64,000 nucleotides of DNA from Laccaria trichodermophora (taxonomy: Eukaryota; Basidiomycota; Agaricomycetes; Agaricales; Hydnangiaceae): assembly GCA_018417955.1 (NCBI GenBank), contig JACTVC010000002.1, positions 2,976,001 to 3,040,000 of the forward strand, in the 5' to 3' direction. A model generated the notes under the pieces. It was not told where the DNA came from and made no database searches. It was given only the letters and a program-made list of their open reading frames with translations. Positions within the stretch are counted from its first letter, which is position 1, and each line of letters opens with the position of its first letter. This document shows positions 21,896-34,310 of this stretch, in pieces. The translations under genes were made by a program, and so were the position numbers.

Positions 21896-24800
21896 TCAAT
21901 CATCGTCACTAGCTGTTAGGTACTCTTCGTCACTGATAACTTGTTTCCGACCAGCACTTCGACTGCGAGCTGGAATAGGACGCTCGTCTTCCTCCATCGG
22001 TGTCAGGGCGGACTCGTATGACCCAGTAGAACCCGCTGCAGGTGGAGGCGCACCAGGCATATCGGTTCCTGCTATCAGCCGATCGAACGTCCGATCAAAC
22101 ACCTTCTGCATCTCATTGGCATCGACATACACCCATGACCCTTCTTGGTTGTAGGTCCGAGCGTTGTTAAACATCAAGTTCCAATCGTTTCGATATTGCT
22201 GCACAGTCTTGTAGTAGTTGCTGTTGGCGCGTTTCCGTAGGTGTGACAAAGCGATTGGTTGCACAATCAGTTGGTAGTAGTCTGGGTAATCCTTTTGGAA
22301 AAAAAAAATAAGTTAGACATTGAGAAAAAATTGATTAGACTAACCCTCTTGTCGGGTAGGTCACGGAAAAGTTCACAGCGTTTCCGACCACTCTCGTCTT
22401 CACTAGCCAAGACGGCTCGATAACACTCGGCAAAGGCTTTCTTCATTCTTTCTCGCATAGCTGGGGACACATCGGTCCCGTTGTTGATGGGGCCTTTTTT
22501 GCGTCGTTTCTTTTAGAATGAGCCATCACTGAGTATGGGTACTGAAGACCACTGAAGCAGCGTACCTGATCGTGGTCCTCGTCTTCGTCGTCTGCTATTG
22601 AAGGAGTAACCGAGGAGGATTTTGTGCCGCGCTTTCGCTTGGACCCCGCTGGCAGACTTGTCTCGTAATCACCCGACTTGGTTTTCCCTTTTTTATTGTT
22701 CTTTCGACTCCGAATGTCGTCAGAGGCCGGGGTACCACGCGCAGAGATATCCGTAAATTTATTTGTGCTCCGACGATCCTTCTTGTCCTTCGCACGTTCA
22801 GAAAGCTCTTGCAAGTCTTCTCCTTCTTCCAAAGCCTAAAAAAAGGGAAAAGAAAAGAGGTGAGTGGTAAAAGCAGGCGTATGGTGATATGAATGCATAC
22901 AAGTGCCCAGGCGTCATCGCTGAGGCCATCGTTATAACTAACAACGTTCCTTCGCCGTTGTCCTCGGCCCTCCACCAAGTCATCCACTTCCTTGACCTCA
23001 AATGGCTCGTCCATTTGGTAACATTCTGGCAACTCTTCCAGCTGCATAAGAGGCTGTGGCGGCTTTCCGCGGTTGCCGGATAGACGCCAAGATTCCTGTG
23101 CCTCTCGCTCCCGCTGTATGTCCATTTCCCGAAAAATGACACTTTCCTGGTCGCTCCGAGCAATCAGCTCATTGAGTTCCTCGTCGTTCATGTCCCCCGC
23201 TTCTTCGTTCTCTTCTTCTTGATCAGCCTCTAAAATGGATCGCTACAATGACAGCGGATAAGCAATGTGGGCCGAACATTATTGAAGTCATACCAGGAAT
23301 TCCTCTTGTTCTTCTTGCGTTGATTTGTTGTCGAAGCGACCAGCTTGGATGACTTTGTCGTCAATGTCAAGTTTGAAGCGAGCCCGTTGATACATGGCCT
23401 CTTCAACGCTCTTTTCCGTGATGAATCGAAGGATGAGCACCGCCTTCGTTTGACCGATACGATGGGCACGATCTTGTGCTTGCAAGTCAGCGTGAGGATT
23501 CCAATCGCTGTCAAATCTAAACAAAATGTGAATCTCAGCAAGGGAAACTGATCAACATCTACTTACATGATGACTGTGTCGGCTGTTTGCAGATTCAAAC
23601 CTAAACCACCGGCCCTCGTAGAGAGAATAAAGACTTTGTATTCAGAATCTTTGGCGTTGAATAGTTGGACGAAAGAGGCGCGGTCCTCTGTCTTTGTTCC
23701 ACCATCTAAGCGTAGATGTCTCCAGCCCATCATCTTCATAAAATCTTCCATGATATCCATAACCTTTGTCATTTGGAAGAAGATGAGAACCTAAAAATAG
23801 GATTAAATGGGTTCCGCAGATAAATGTTTTTTGCTACATACCCTGTGCCCAGTAGCGAAGAACTTTGGCAGGATACGATTCAGCAACTCCAACTTCCCGG
23901 ATGTTCGAACGATCTTCTCGTCAATGTAGCCACCCGGACTGATCTTATCTTCCACGCTTTCAAACAGAAACGGATGTTGACAAATTTTGCGAAGCTGCAT
24001 CAGCTCATTGCTCAAACCTTTGACACTGCCTGATCTCCTGGAAAAAGTATGAATGAGCCTTCCCATATATGATAGATGACTGTGGCAAGAATAACAACCC
24101 TTTGTTATCTTTTCCATCCGCGATCATCTTATGCTTCTTCATCTGTTTATAAAGCTGGCTCTGCAGAGCGCTCATCCTAACCTTGATCACTTTCTCGACT
24201 TTATCTGGCAACTCGCTCTCTACGTCCTTCTTGAGTCTCCTTAGCAAAAAGGGTCGGAGCACCTTATGCAAACGTCGAATAATCAGCAGCGCCTCTTCTT
24301 CGTTCAACTCAATCTTATCTCCTGTGCCAGAATTGGCAAACGGAGTGTTGAACCATTCGTCAAAAGATTTGACGGAGTTGAAGATCTTTGGAAGGACGAA
24401 ATTGAGGAGAGACCACAGCTCAGGAAGGTTGTTTTGCAAGGGTGTACCAGTGAGAATGAGTCGATAGCGAGAGTGGTAGTATGTTGTCAGGGTCTGCGTT
24501 AGCTTGCTCTGCGTATTCTTCATGCGGTGGCCCTCATCTAGAGAATCATTTATTTGAGCCCAAATGAGAAGCTGAGACTGTGTATTTACCAATAATCATG
24601 TGGACCCACTTGAGTTTGCTCAAAACGGGACGGTCCTTGATGATGTATTCATAAGTGGTGAGCAAAACCTGAAATTGGCCCACACGCAGATCCCCCTGTA
24701 GAGCACGGCGCTGGCCAGGGTTGCCTTTGTAGGCAACCATTTTGACAGTTGGCGCCCATTTAGCGAACTCTCCCGACCAGTTAGTCATGGTGGAGAGAGG

Positions 24801-26877
24801 GACGATGACAAGATATGGGCCACGCTGCCTCTTGACCTCAATGAGAAAAGTGATCAAAGATATTGTCTGAATGGTCTTGCCGAGACCCTAATACCAGTCA
24901 GTATTTGCCTGGCCCGTGAGCGAAGACCGCTCACCATCTCATCTGCCAATATGCCGTTGAGCCTGTTATTATACAGACTAACCATCCACTGGAGACCTTT
25001 CAATTGGTATTCCTTGAGAGTACCGCCTATGAGCAGGTTTGGCTGTCTGGAGACCTTCTCGGAGATTCTGTGTGCCACTGCGTAGTAATCTACCTTGGTT
25101 TTATCTTGCTGGACATCATCAGCGTTGATCTGTGCACCAAATGTTGCCTCAGTGGCTGGGCCCTCCTCTTGCTCAAAGCCCATCTCACTCATTGGGCCGC
25201 TCTCGTTCTGCTGGGCAACAACGGCCTGTGCCAAAGAGTCAAGATATGCGTCTGTCTGTCGCAACAGGTGGGTGATGCGCGTGTCCTTGGCAGTATCAAT
25301 GAGTTTCATGTATGCCTCTTCGTCATCAGCCTTGAGGGCTTTCAGACGTTCTTTGGCAAGACGCTCAACGCGCTTCTGCTCCTCCTTCTCAGTGTGTGCA
25401 TGAAAGTTGAGGACAGCACGTCCAAGGCGAACAATTCTCTCTTGAGCACCATGGTTGGCAAGGACCACATCCCTTCCATGCGAACAGATTACCCCAAGCT
25501 GCTCGACGTGTTTGTGTTTTGCTCTTCGCTCACGGTCAGCTCTCTGTTTCCGCTCCTGCTGCTCCGTCATGCGAGCGTCGCGAATCGTGGGCTTTCGAGT
25601 GCGTCTGAAGTCCAGACGGTTGAGCGGCAGCATGGAGCCATGAGTGAGTCGTTCAGCCACCAATGCACGCATTGCACGTTGTTTGTCAAGGACACGGAGC
25701 GACTTCAGCTCAATCAGAGCGCGCAGTTTTCCATGGGCGGTGGGACTAGGATGGATGAGGGAGTTGTATACGTGAGATTGAATAGAGTCGACGGGTCGAG
25801 ATATAGTCCTTTCATTCTCCTTATCTTCTTTAACATTGTCAGCGGATGAAATGTCAATGGTTGGGTCGAAGGACCCATCGCCCATCGTAGTTGACAGGGC
25901 TTCAAGCTCGTTGATACGTTGCTGGATACGAGCTTCGATAAAGCGTTCTCTCTCGTTGACAATTTGATGGGCATCAAGACCGGCTGGCATGATAGTAGGG
26001 ACGAGAAGGCGTTGTAAACGTGTAGCAAAGACGGTAGGGTCCGTGTCTGAGGTTCGCTTCAGATGAGAAAAAGGATGGCGAAAAGCATTGTAAGGGTATA
26101 TTCCAGAGTTGACATCGTCCTCCATGAAGGGACCCTTAGGAAGGTCTGCGGGGTCTATAGGTGTTTCTTCATCCTCAGCTTTCATGACATCCTCCACAGA
26201 CGAGACGGGAAGAGGACTTCCAGGCTCGCCCCCGGAGACTTTAACCGCAGCATCTATTATCCTCGAAGAAAGATCTGCGCCCTGAAGTAGTTTCTCCAGC
26301 TCCGGGATGGCGTTATTTGGAACTAGAATGGCTTGCTGGATATTGTCTGGGATGGGGAGGCCACGAGAGATTAACTTAAATGCGTATATCTGAGCTCGTA
26401 GGGCGTTGATCTGTCCGGTTGTGAACGAGACGGGAGTTTGAGAGGTTGAAGGGAAAGGACCGCTGGGCACAGGCCCGGATGTGATGGAGGTGTTACTAGT
26501 TGTACCGTTGGTGAGGGGTTGAGCATGGCCATTCATGATACCCTGCTGTGAAGTCGGATTCTGTGGTTGACCTGCAGAGCGGCCTTGCACTAAGATAATA
26601 AGAAAGGAACACATTAAATGTTAAATGGAACTCACTATGACCCATTGTCTGGATATACTTGAGCAGGCCATCAAGCTCATTTGGCGATTTTTGTTCCGCC
26701 GGATTCTTGTGTAAAAAGTTTGCTCGCTACCGTTGAAAAAATGAGATAAGCAGGGGTGGTTGTTGACTGAAGACATACAGCGATCACTTGAGTTAAATCT
26801 GGCACAGAGCCATTGGATTGTCTTGGCTGCTGGCCGATATTCTGCGACATAGAACTGGCCAGCATGGAAGTCGACAT
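21896..26877 (-). CDS. STH1: Snf2/Sth1-type chromatin-remodelling ATPase with bromodomain (spliced)
   Basis: Catalytic subunit of a SWI/SNF or RSC-type remodeller. From the ATG at 26877 ([20 protein letters not shown]) the order is a Pro/Ser/Thr-rich N-terminal region, an HSA region ([19 protein letters not shown]), and the ATPase starting [20 protein letters not shown]. The Walker [12 protein letters not shown] is split by an intron after [11 protein letters not shown] is motif [35 protein letters not shown] and [11 protein letters not shown] follow. The C-terminus has an acidic region (SnAC-like), a basic linker and a bromodomain ([26 protein letters not shown]) ending at 21896. Roughly a dozen introns interrupt it. 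Snf2 and Sth1 share this layout; the compact N-terminus favours Sth1, but only a tree would settle it. It is divergent from KU80 across 304 bp. Confidence 0.9.
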
Positions 26878-27181
26878 AGAGGGAGGTGGAGAGTGGGGAA
26901 GGAGTCGTTCGTGACGGCTACCTGGACGCGTTTATTTGTTTCTAATGACCGCCTTGAGTGCTTTTCCAAGAACCTCGTGATGAATTCGACAACGACAGAG
27001 CACGGAGAGCAAGCTGTCACAATGTCACAATCTGGTCACAAGTGACTCAACGAAATGTAAGCTCCTCCGATCACGTGTCCAATATCGAGTCGCGTCAAGT
27101 CAGACTGGCTACTACATTTTGACTACATTAGCCAGACTCCAAGTTAACTTCCAGTCAACTCCCAGTGTTCTCCTTGAGACA
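26878..27181. promoter_or_regulatory. Bidirectional promoter region, STH1-like / KU80
   Basis: 304 bp between divergent starts. It contains a CACGTG palindrome at 27072-27077. There is also a perfect 7-bp inverted repeat CTGGCTA (27105-27111) / TAGCCAG (27129-27135), with the loop made largely of a direct repeat ACTACATT (27111-27118 and 27122-27129). I know of no factor that binds this arrangement. Confidence 0.4.
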
Positions 27182-30100
27182 ATGCCAGCAGAAAGAGCAG
27201 GCGTAGGTCTGCGTCATTCTTTTCAGTCTACCACTGACTCTCTCTACAGTACACTGTCACCATGTTTCTCATCGACACTTCGCCGTCGATGGGAACTTTA
27301 CGAACTGTCGACCTTCCTCCAGGCCCAGACGGCGGGTGTCGAACGGCTAATCTCACCAATCTTGAGTGGGCCTTGCAGTTCGTTAAATTGAAAATACAAG
27401 AAATGGTTTGCTGAGCCACTATTCATGGAGCACTCATCCCAACTTGCCTCGCCAGATCTTTAACGGCCGTAAAACGGATCAGTGTGGCGTTATCGTTTTT
27501 GGCTCTGAAGGTAAGTTAGACTTTGCACTCTCATCCTTCATCTCGTAAAGCCAGCCCCAACTAGAAACTGATAACATAGTCAACGAGAAGAACGGAGGCT
27601 ACGAAAACGTCATAGAATACATCCTTATCGGCCAACCGAACGCAGGCACACTCGCCAAGATCGATGCTCTCCAACCTTCCAGCGTTTCTGGAGATCGTAA
27701 GATTCTCTAATGCTATACTCTCGAGTATCTGACATCTCCCTTCACAGCAATCGACGCACTCATTGTCGGGATCGAAACACAAGCAAACTACCTGTCTTCT
27801 AAAAAAACGTGGACGCGAAAGGTAATCATGGTTACAGATGGAGAAAGTCCGATCGAAGTTGAAGACTGGGAAGCCACAGTTGCAAAGATGGATGGGTTAG
27901 ACGTTAGCTTGACGATTGTGTTCGTTTCTTATCTATCTCTCCCATATTTTCTTGATTCATCTAGGATGCTTATAGCGGAGTTGATTTTGATGACGAGGAA
28001 CTTCCTTACACAGAACCTAATAAAACTATTATTAAGGTATGGGCGGATACATTTCAACAAACGAGAACCAAAGTTCAATCACTGCATAGCGTGCAAATGA
28101 AGAATTTTACAGCACCTTGACATCAACAATGAAATCGGGTGTGCTTGGCTCGTGTGCGTTTGCCCTTCGCGAAACAACCCGCCCAGAGATCAAGCAAACT
28201 CGCTCTACTCTAATGGGCACCGTCCTGAGATTGGGGGATGTCGACACTCGCGGTAAAGAGGCCATAGAAATTGTCGTCAAGACTAGCAAATGCACCGCAC
28301 TGACAAGGCCAAAGAGCTGGAAGAAATTTGGTGTGCGACCCAATAACCCCGATAAAATGAACGTCGATGAGGAAACGGAAGAAAACAATGAGAACAATGT
28401 TGTGTATTCTCAGCTTCGCATGAGGACGGAGTATTACGTAGACCCCAACGCAGACAACGAGGAAGACAAAGAAGGTGACGTGAAAATGGAGGAAGAGGAC
28501 GGTGGGCTTGATGAAGGGGAGGAGGACAATGAGAAGTCAAAGGGAAAGGATCAAAATCTGCAGAGAGTCGATCGAGAGGAACTCGTTAGGGGATTCAAAT
28601 ACGGGACGACCTATGTGCCCTGTCCCGAGGGCCAGTTTCCAAAATTGCCAACTAGGAAAGGAATTGACATTTGCGGTTTTTTTTACACAAAGAACGTCAG
28701 TTCTCCTCTTTTCCTCTCTTGATTTAGTTGCTTGCCAACCCAGAACGTAGTTCCGACGCGAGTTGTCTATGGGTGAAATCCAATACGTCTGGGCGGATCC
28801 TTCTTCTCCTCAACAACAAGTTGCCATTTCGTCGATCGTTCAAGCTATGTACGAGAAAGAAGTCATGGCCATCGCTCGGTGGGTTACGAAGGATGGTATG
28901 GATCCCAAAATGGGAGTCCTATGGCCGACAAGGTTCGACAAAGTTGATTGCTTGCTCTGGTCCCATGTATGTTCAAGATCTAGAGAATGCACCATGACTC
29001 ACATCTTTTCAGATGCCATTCGCCGACGATGTCCGAAAATACACATTTGCCTCCCTGGATCAACTAGTGTCAAAAAAAGGAGTACCGATTAAAGAACACC
29101 CGTACATACCAACAAAGGCGCAAATCACAGCAATGGATGAGTTTGTGGATGCCATGGACCTCATGGACGCGGGAGAGAAGGACGAAGAGGGGTAAGCGAT
29201 ATTCCCTCTCCGATAATTTTGGTTGGAGTTGACTTCGACCAAACCCGTAGAAGCCGACTTCCCTGGTTTGATACGCTCCTCTCGTACAACCCAGCAGTGC
29301 ATCGCACAAAACAAGCGATTTTTCATAGTGCCGTCGTATCAGACATCGAAACCAACCCCCTCCCTCCTCCACATCCTGATTTGGTCAAGTACTTTGAACC
29401 TCCGAAGAGGGTTCTTAAACGGGCACGGGGGCCTCTGGAAGAGTGTAAAAGCGCATTCAAAGTCAAGCAAGGCATGTTATCTTGATATTTCTATTTTCAG
29501 AATACGTCTATAATTTTTGCTACTGCAGTCCCGAAGAAAATTGCAAAAGCCAAGAAAGAGGGACACGTACACGCTCGCGATGAAGATGACATGTTACTTC
29601 TTGATCGAAAGCAACCCGCCCTGGATCGAACCTCCTCACAATCCAGGATCACCGTGACAATGGCATCCTCCTCCCGAACTCCTGTCACTGCAAATGATAG
29701 TGACACGGAAGATGACGACGATGCGGAATTGCCCCTTGACAAGAAAGATACTTCTGCACCTGCCCCTCTAAATAAGCGGGTAACGGTGTTACCCACACCT
29801 GCACGCTCGGTCTCCCCGCAAGTTGACCTTGGCAGAGAGCCAGGAAGGATCATTGGTGCAACCTACCCTCTCAAAGACTTTGAAAAAAATGTGTCGCAAG
29901 GAGATCTTATAAGTAAAGCCGTTAATGATCTTGGCGCAGTTATTACCGAGATCGTCATGCGCCCGTTCGCATCCAGAAGGACTACTGAATTACTGGATTG
30001 CATGCAAGCAATGAGAAAAACGTCACTCGAAGTGAGTTTTATTGACTAGGACCCTTTCGTTGCTCATGCATTCATTCAGGAGGATGAAATTGATGCTTGG

Positions 30101-30440
30101 AACGCGTAGGAATTTCATTCATGCGAGTGATAAAATAGAAACTGAACATTGTTACCCCTGCAGCTTCCTTACAAGTCTGAAGGAAAAGTGTCTCTCTCGT
30201 CCTGGAAACGAAGCATTTTGGTTAGGAGTGAAAAAATCTGGAAGAGGGCTTGGCTTGATCAGCACCAAGGAGGCTCGACAGCAGGGCGGAATTTCTTCGA
30301 TATCAGAGGGGCAAGCCGAAGAGGTACGGCAGGTACTCCAGATTTCTCGTTTTCACAGCTCACCACTATCTATCAGTTCTTCGCCATCTAATTCCCCCTG
30401 CCTTGGAAAGGCAATTGTATTTTTTTTGAGTTCACTGTAG
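27182..30440 (+). CDS. KU80: Ku80 subunit of the Ku DNA-end-binding complex (spliced)
   Basis: Partner of Ku70 in non-homologous end joining and telomere maintenance; nuclear. Exon 1 is short (MPAERAG); exon 2 opens the von Willebrand-like domain with YTVTMFLIDTSPSMGTLR. It continues through FNGRKTDQCGVIVFGSE, VIMVTDGESPIEVEDWE and the Ku core beta-barrel (about 28100-29000), including TYVPCPEGQFPKLPTRKGID and EKEVMAIARWVTKDGMDPKM. The C-terminal part has SRLPWFDTLLSYNP, then an acidic Ser/Thr-rich linker, then a helical C-terminal domain (EDEIDAWNAFLTSLKEKCLS, FWLGVKKSGRGLGLIS). About twelve introns. The last bases are ambiguous: unspliced reading stops at 30440, while a 35-nt intron after QAEE would give LTTIYQFFAI and a stop at 30391. 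Its 3' end lies only 30 bp from SRP68. Confidence 0.9.
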
Positions 30441-30470
30441 GACAGTCTCTGCCTTGTATATACCAGCCGT

Positions 30471-32624
30471 TCATGAACTACGTCCCCACCAACCTCCCAA
30501 CAACCCAGAAAGACCGCCGCGAGCAGGTGCCTCTGGCTCGGGGGTGGAAGCCCTGACATCCTCTACTTTTGCCTTGCTAACCTGCTTCTTCTCGGGGACA
30601 ACCTCATGCTTGATCACTGATGGCTGAACCGTCACAGGGCCTAGGACTGGCGATGGTTGTTTACCAGCACGTTCGAGCAGGTGGTCCATATCCAGTTCAA
30701 CATAGTTCAAAGCTATGTTGAAAAATAGTGGTTTCTTGTATTGTTGAGGATCGGCATTGACAGCCCCGCCATTGTAGGCAAACCAATCTCGCTTATATTG
30801 CAAACCGTCGGCGACAAGAGTGGCTTCAAGTGCATCTACATCGGCGTCACGAAGTGGGAAAAACCGTGGGTTCGCCACATTTAATGAATCATTGTCAGAC
30901 AGTGACAGAGTCGACCTCATTTCGCGAACGTGGATGTTCGCATGTTGGAGGAGGACAAGAGCCTCTGCATACCGCTTAAGTGGCGTATAGCACCGAGCTA
31001 GGAAAAGACATCTAGGTAGATCAGGAATACTATTCTTAGAACTTGAATCTAAACAAACCTTCGCGCCTTGGTTACTGACAAGCGTGCGTCAATTGCAGAA
31101 GCCAAGTCAGGGCTATCGTCGACTATAGTCAGTGTTCTCATTTGGCCAAGACTTTGTAGAACGGTGTCCAAAAGTTTTACCACCGCAGGAAAGAGTCGGT
31201 TGTCGACTGGTTCTGTTTTCGAGCCGGCAGAACCGGAGATGGCGCTACTGCTGCCTTTTCCAGACTGGGAAGCCAACAGGGCGGAGACGAGTAGAAGATC
31301 GCGCTGAGTACGACGCATTAGGAGTTGGTAAAGGATATATGCGTGGACAAAATGAATGTCACGGCCACTACTTGATGAGGGACCCTGGCGTGCACTGTCA
31401 AGCTAGAAAGCGGGCATGAGAAAACAAAAACAAAAAACAAAGTCAAAAAATCGCACCTGATGCGACTCTGAAAGTTTTCTTGCCAGTTCCTCGGCATCAC
31501 TCAGCGCCAGAAGAATCGCGTCATAAGCAGCAACCCCTTTTTTGGACTTGACGGGTTGCTTACTAGGACCTGTGGACGTACTGCCTTGCTCTTGGCCATC
31601 AAGCCTTGCCTCAGCCTCCTGCACCTTTAGAAGGACATCCACCAACTCTGGATTCCGCACTGGCACCAATTCGTTCTCCCAAGTCAACTGTTTGAGTTTC
31701 TTTCTGATCTCGCTTTGCGTTGTTGCTTGACCTTCAGAGTGCAGCTTTGCAATAAGAGTGTCACAGTTCTCCACGATGTTGTTCCTATACTTTGGGGCCA
31801 AATCCGCTACAATGCCGTCCACGTCGTACGCCTTGGCGCGACCAAGCTCATGCGCACAGTATCGAATCTCTGGCCCAATCTCGTCTGAAAACAAAATCGA
31901 TAAAGCTTGATCACGACTTGTGCCTGCCGTTGCTGCTAGCTCGTCCAGGAGGTTTCTTGCGACACTAAGCTGAGCAAGAGCGTCTTCAAAGTCATCGCGG
32001 TAGCGAAGGAAACGTCCATTCAATATCACAGTGTAGGCGATCGCTTGAACGAGATTAGCCGCAGACATGCGTGAAGTGGCGTGGAGAGATTGGCAAAGGG
32101 AGAGCAACTGGTTTGACCAACTAACAGAGCGGCGGAATCTTCCAGTAGCACTGTGTCGCAGACTGCTGGCCTTTGCCTCATTAGCAGGCATTAGTGAATG
32201 GGCGATTAGTTCCTGCGAGTACGCCCATGCCCTCTCGGCTTCAAATAAGAGCAAATGGAGGCTAGGCCTTGTAAGCGTAGTTGCGCGTTATAAGAAAAAT
32301 CAGCCTCACTGTCCCTCTTTGACAATGTCCAGATTTAAGGGTGGCAGCTTCTTGAAATCCCTCCCTTTTCCGTGCGTGGCCTTGAGAGACGACCTTAGAC
32401 GATGAGTGCGATTGGCGCAATGTTTACTTGGGCAGGGTTAGTGGATTTTCGAATCAGGACTTTGTAATCCATACCGATATCGTGCCAAGTCATTGTACCG
32501 CAATCCATAGGCGTTTCGCTGCTCATTGGCGATTTGTAGGGCTTGTAGGGTGCATGAGTCGTAATCCTTCGCGGAAATTGGGGAGGAGCATACCGTTGAA
32601 GGACAGAATTGTGTTATCTGCCAT
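30471..32624 (-). CDS. SRP68: Signal recognition particle subunit SRP68 (spliced)
   Basis: RNA-binding subunit of the SRP, which sends nascent secretory proteins to the ER. The start is MADNTILSFN at 32624, joined by a 52-nt intron to ALQIANEQRNAYGLRYNDLA and then by another to KHCANRTHRLRSSLK, the conserved SRP68 N-terminal RNA-binding region. It continues GRDFKKLPPLNLDIVKEG and LLLFEAERAWAYSQEL, then the helical body (FEDALAQLSVARNLLDEL, SDEIGPEIRYCAHELGRA). The C-terminal part holds CLFLARCYTPLKRYAEAL and KKPLFFNIALNYVELDMD, the SRP72-binding type segment, and a Gly/Trp-rich end (GLSGLLGGWWGRSS). The short first exons are easy to miss, but they recover the conserved residues exactly. Confidence 0.92.
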
Positions 32625-32748
32625 TGAGTATTACGTCGTTTGCCAGTGGAAGGGTCTTGAAATCGTGCTATTTGATCACACGCGTTTATTTAATTTACTA
32701 CATCCTTCGTTCATATTCTAACGAGCATATCCGTTTTCTCTGGCCGGA
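32625..32748. promoter_or_regulatory. Bidirectional promoter region, SRP68 / GET3
   Basis: 124 bp lie between the two divergent start codons. It is AT-rich and holds short T runs but no obvious TATA box. Both transcripts must initiate here. Confidence 0.5.
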
Positions 32749-34142
32749 ATGTCGACAGATCTCTTACCTCCAACCCTCCAGAACATATTGGATCAAACTT
32801 CACTGAAATGGATTTTTTGTGGTAAGAATTAACTCTTCCTGCTCCCTTCGTGTCACTTAAAATTATCACAAACTGCTTTCTAGGTGGCAAAGGTGGCGTC
32901 GGTGAGTCCACTGCGTGATTGAATCGAGACCGTGCTAAAGACGCCCCTTGGGCAGGCAAGACCACGACCTCATGTTCTTTGGCCATCCAGCTCGCTAAAT
33001 GCCGTAAATCAGTGCTACTCATTGTGCGTGGTTTTCCGGTTTTCAAGATTTCAGCAGCTGGAACATATTTTCCAGTCTACCGATCCAGCGCACAATTTGT
33101 CGGACGCATTTGGGCAGAAATTTTCCAAGGACGCGACGAAGGTCAATGGGTTCGATAACCTGTTTGCGATGGAGATCGACCCAACGAGCGCAATTCAAGA
33201 GATGGTTGAACAATGTATGTTGGGTTCTTCCTCGAACATGTAGTTCTGACTTTTCGATAACAGCCGACTCAAACGGTATGATGGGATCTATGATGCAGGA
33301 CCTCGCCTTTGCTATACCAGGTGTAGATGAAGCTATGAGCTTTGCGGAAATTATGAAGCATGTGTGTTTGCCTCTACTCCACAATTCCCGTTAACCCGTA
33401 CTTTTCAGACATGTAAAATCTATGGAATACTCCGTGATCGTGTTTGACACTGCGCCCACCGGACATACCCTTCGCTTTTTGTCTTTCCCCACAGTATTGG
33501 AAAAGGCTCTTGGTAAATTGAGTTCCCTTGGCTCGCGGTTCGGGCCGATGATAAGTCAGGTACAGTGTTACTGTACATTCTTACCGCGTTCTCGTCGTGA
33601 CTTGATCTTAGATGTCGAGTATGATGGGAGGTGAAGCCGGTTCCCAGGAGGATATGTTTGCGAAACTGGAGTCCATGCGCGGGGTCATCACTGAAGTCAA
33701 TACCCAGTTCAAAGATCCTGTAAGTATCCTGATCTCCATCGGTCAACTTGGTTAACTTTCGTTCCAGGAAAAGACGACTTTCGTCTGCGTCTGCATTTCA
33801 GAGTTCTTGTCGCTCTACGAAACCGAGCGATTGGTTCAAGAATTGACCGCTTATGAGATCGACACACACAATATCGTCGTCAACCAGCTTCTCTTCCCAA
33901 AGAAATGTATGTTGTCCTGACGATACTTTTTGATCGCAATTAATGTCTTTACAGCGTCAAATTGCGAACATTGTAGTGTTCGCCAGAAGATGCAGCAGAA
34001 ATATCTTGCAGAAGCTCACGAACTTTATGATGAATTTTTCCACATCATACAACTCCCACTTCTCACAGAAGAAGTTAGGGGCCCAGAGAAGCTCAATGAG
34101 TTTAGTAAGATGCTTGTTGAACCTTACGTTCCACCTGAGTGA
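32749..34142 (+). CDS. GET3: Get3 ATPase for tail-anchored protein insertion (ArsA family, spliced)
   Basis: Cytosolic dimeric ATPase that carries tail-anchored membrane proteins to the ER. It begins [20 protein letters not shown]. The deviant P-loop GGKGGVGKTTTS is split by an intron in the second-last Gly codon before Lys. Further family blocks are [16 protein letters not shown] (switch I region), [19 protein letters not shown] (switch II), the methionine-rich [10 protein letters not shown] region that forms part of the client groove, and the CxxC zinc dimer motif in [17 protein letters not shown]. It ends [20 protein letters not shown] and VPPE at 34142. About eight introns. All catalytic motifs are intact. 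Confidence 0.95.
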
Positions 34143-34310
34143 AAAACCATATTTCTGTGGTGTCTCCAAATAAATGCGTGCTCGGGGCGGAAAGGTGTTT
34201 TAAATTCTGGCTGTTCCAATTATGAAGGTAGACTATGAACTATAACATGCGCAATTTATAAAATACAAAATAAGTTAGAAGCCACCCAACCGAAACAGCA
34301 TTAATCGGAG

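Noticed and set aside
25004..25849. 281-residue + frame inside the remodeller gene
   Set aside because: It lies opposite the HSA and linker coding exon of the Snf2/Sth1 gene, whose identity is certain; it is an antisense shadow.
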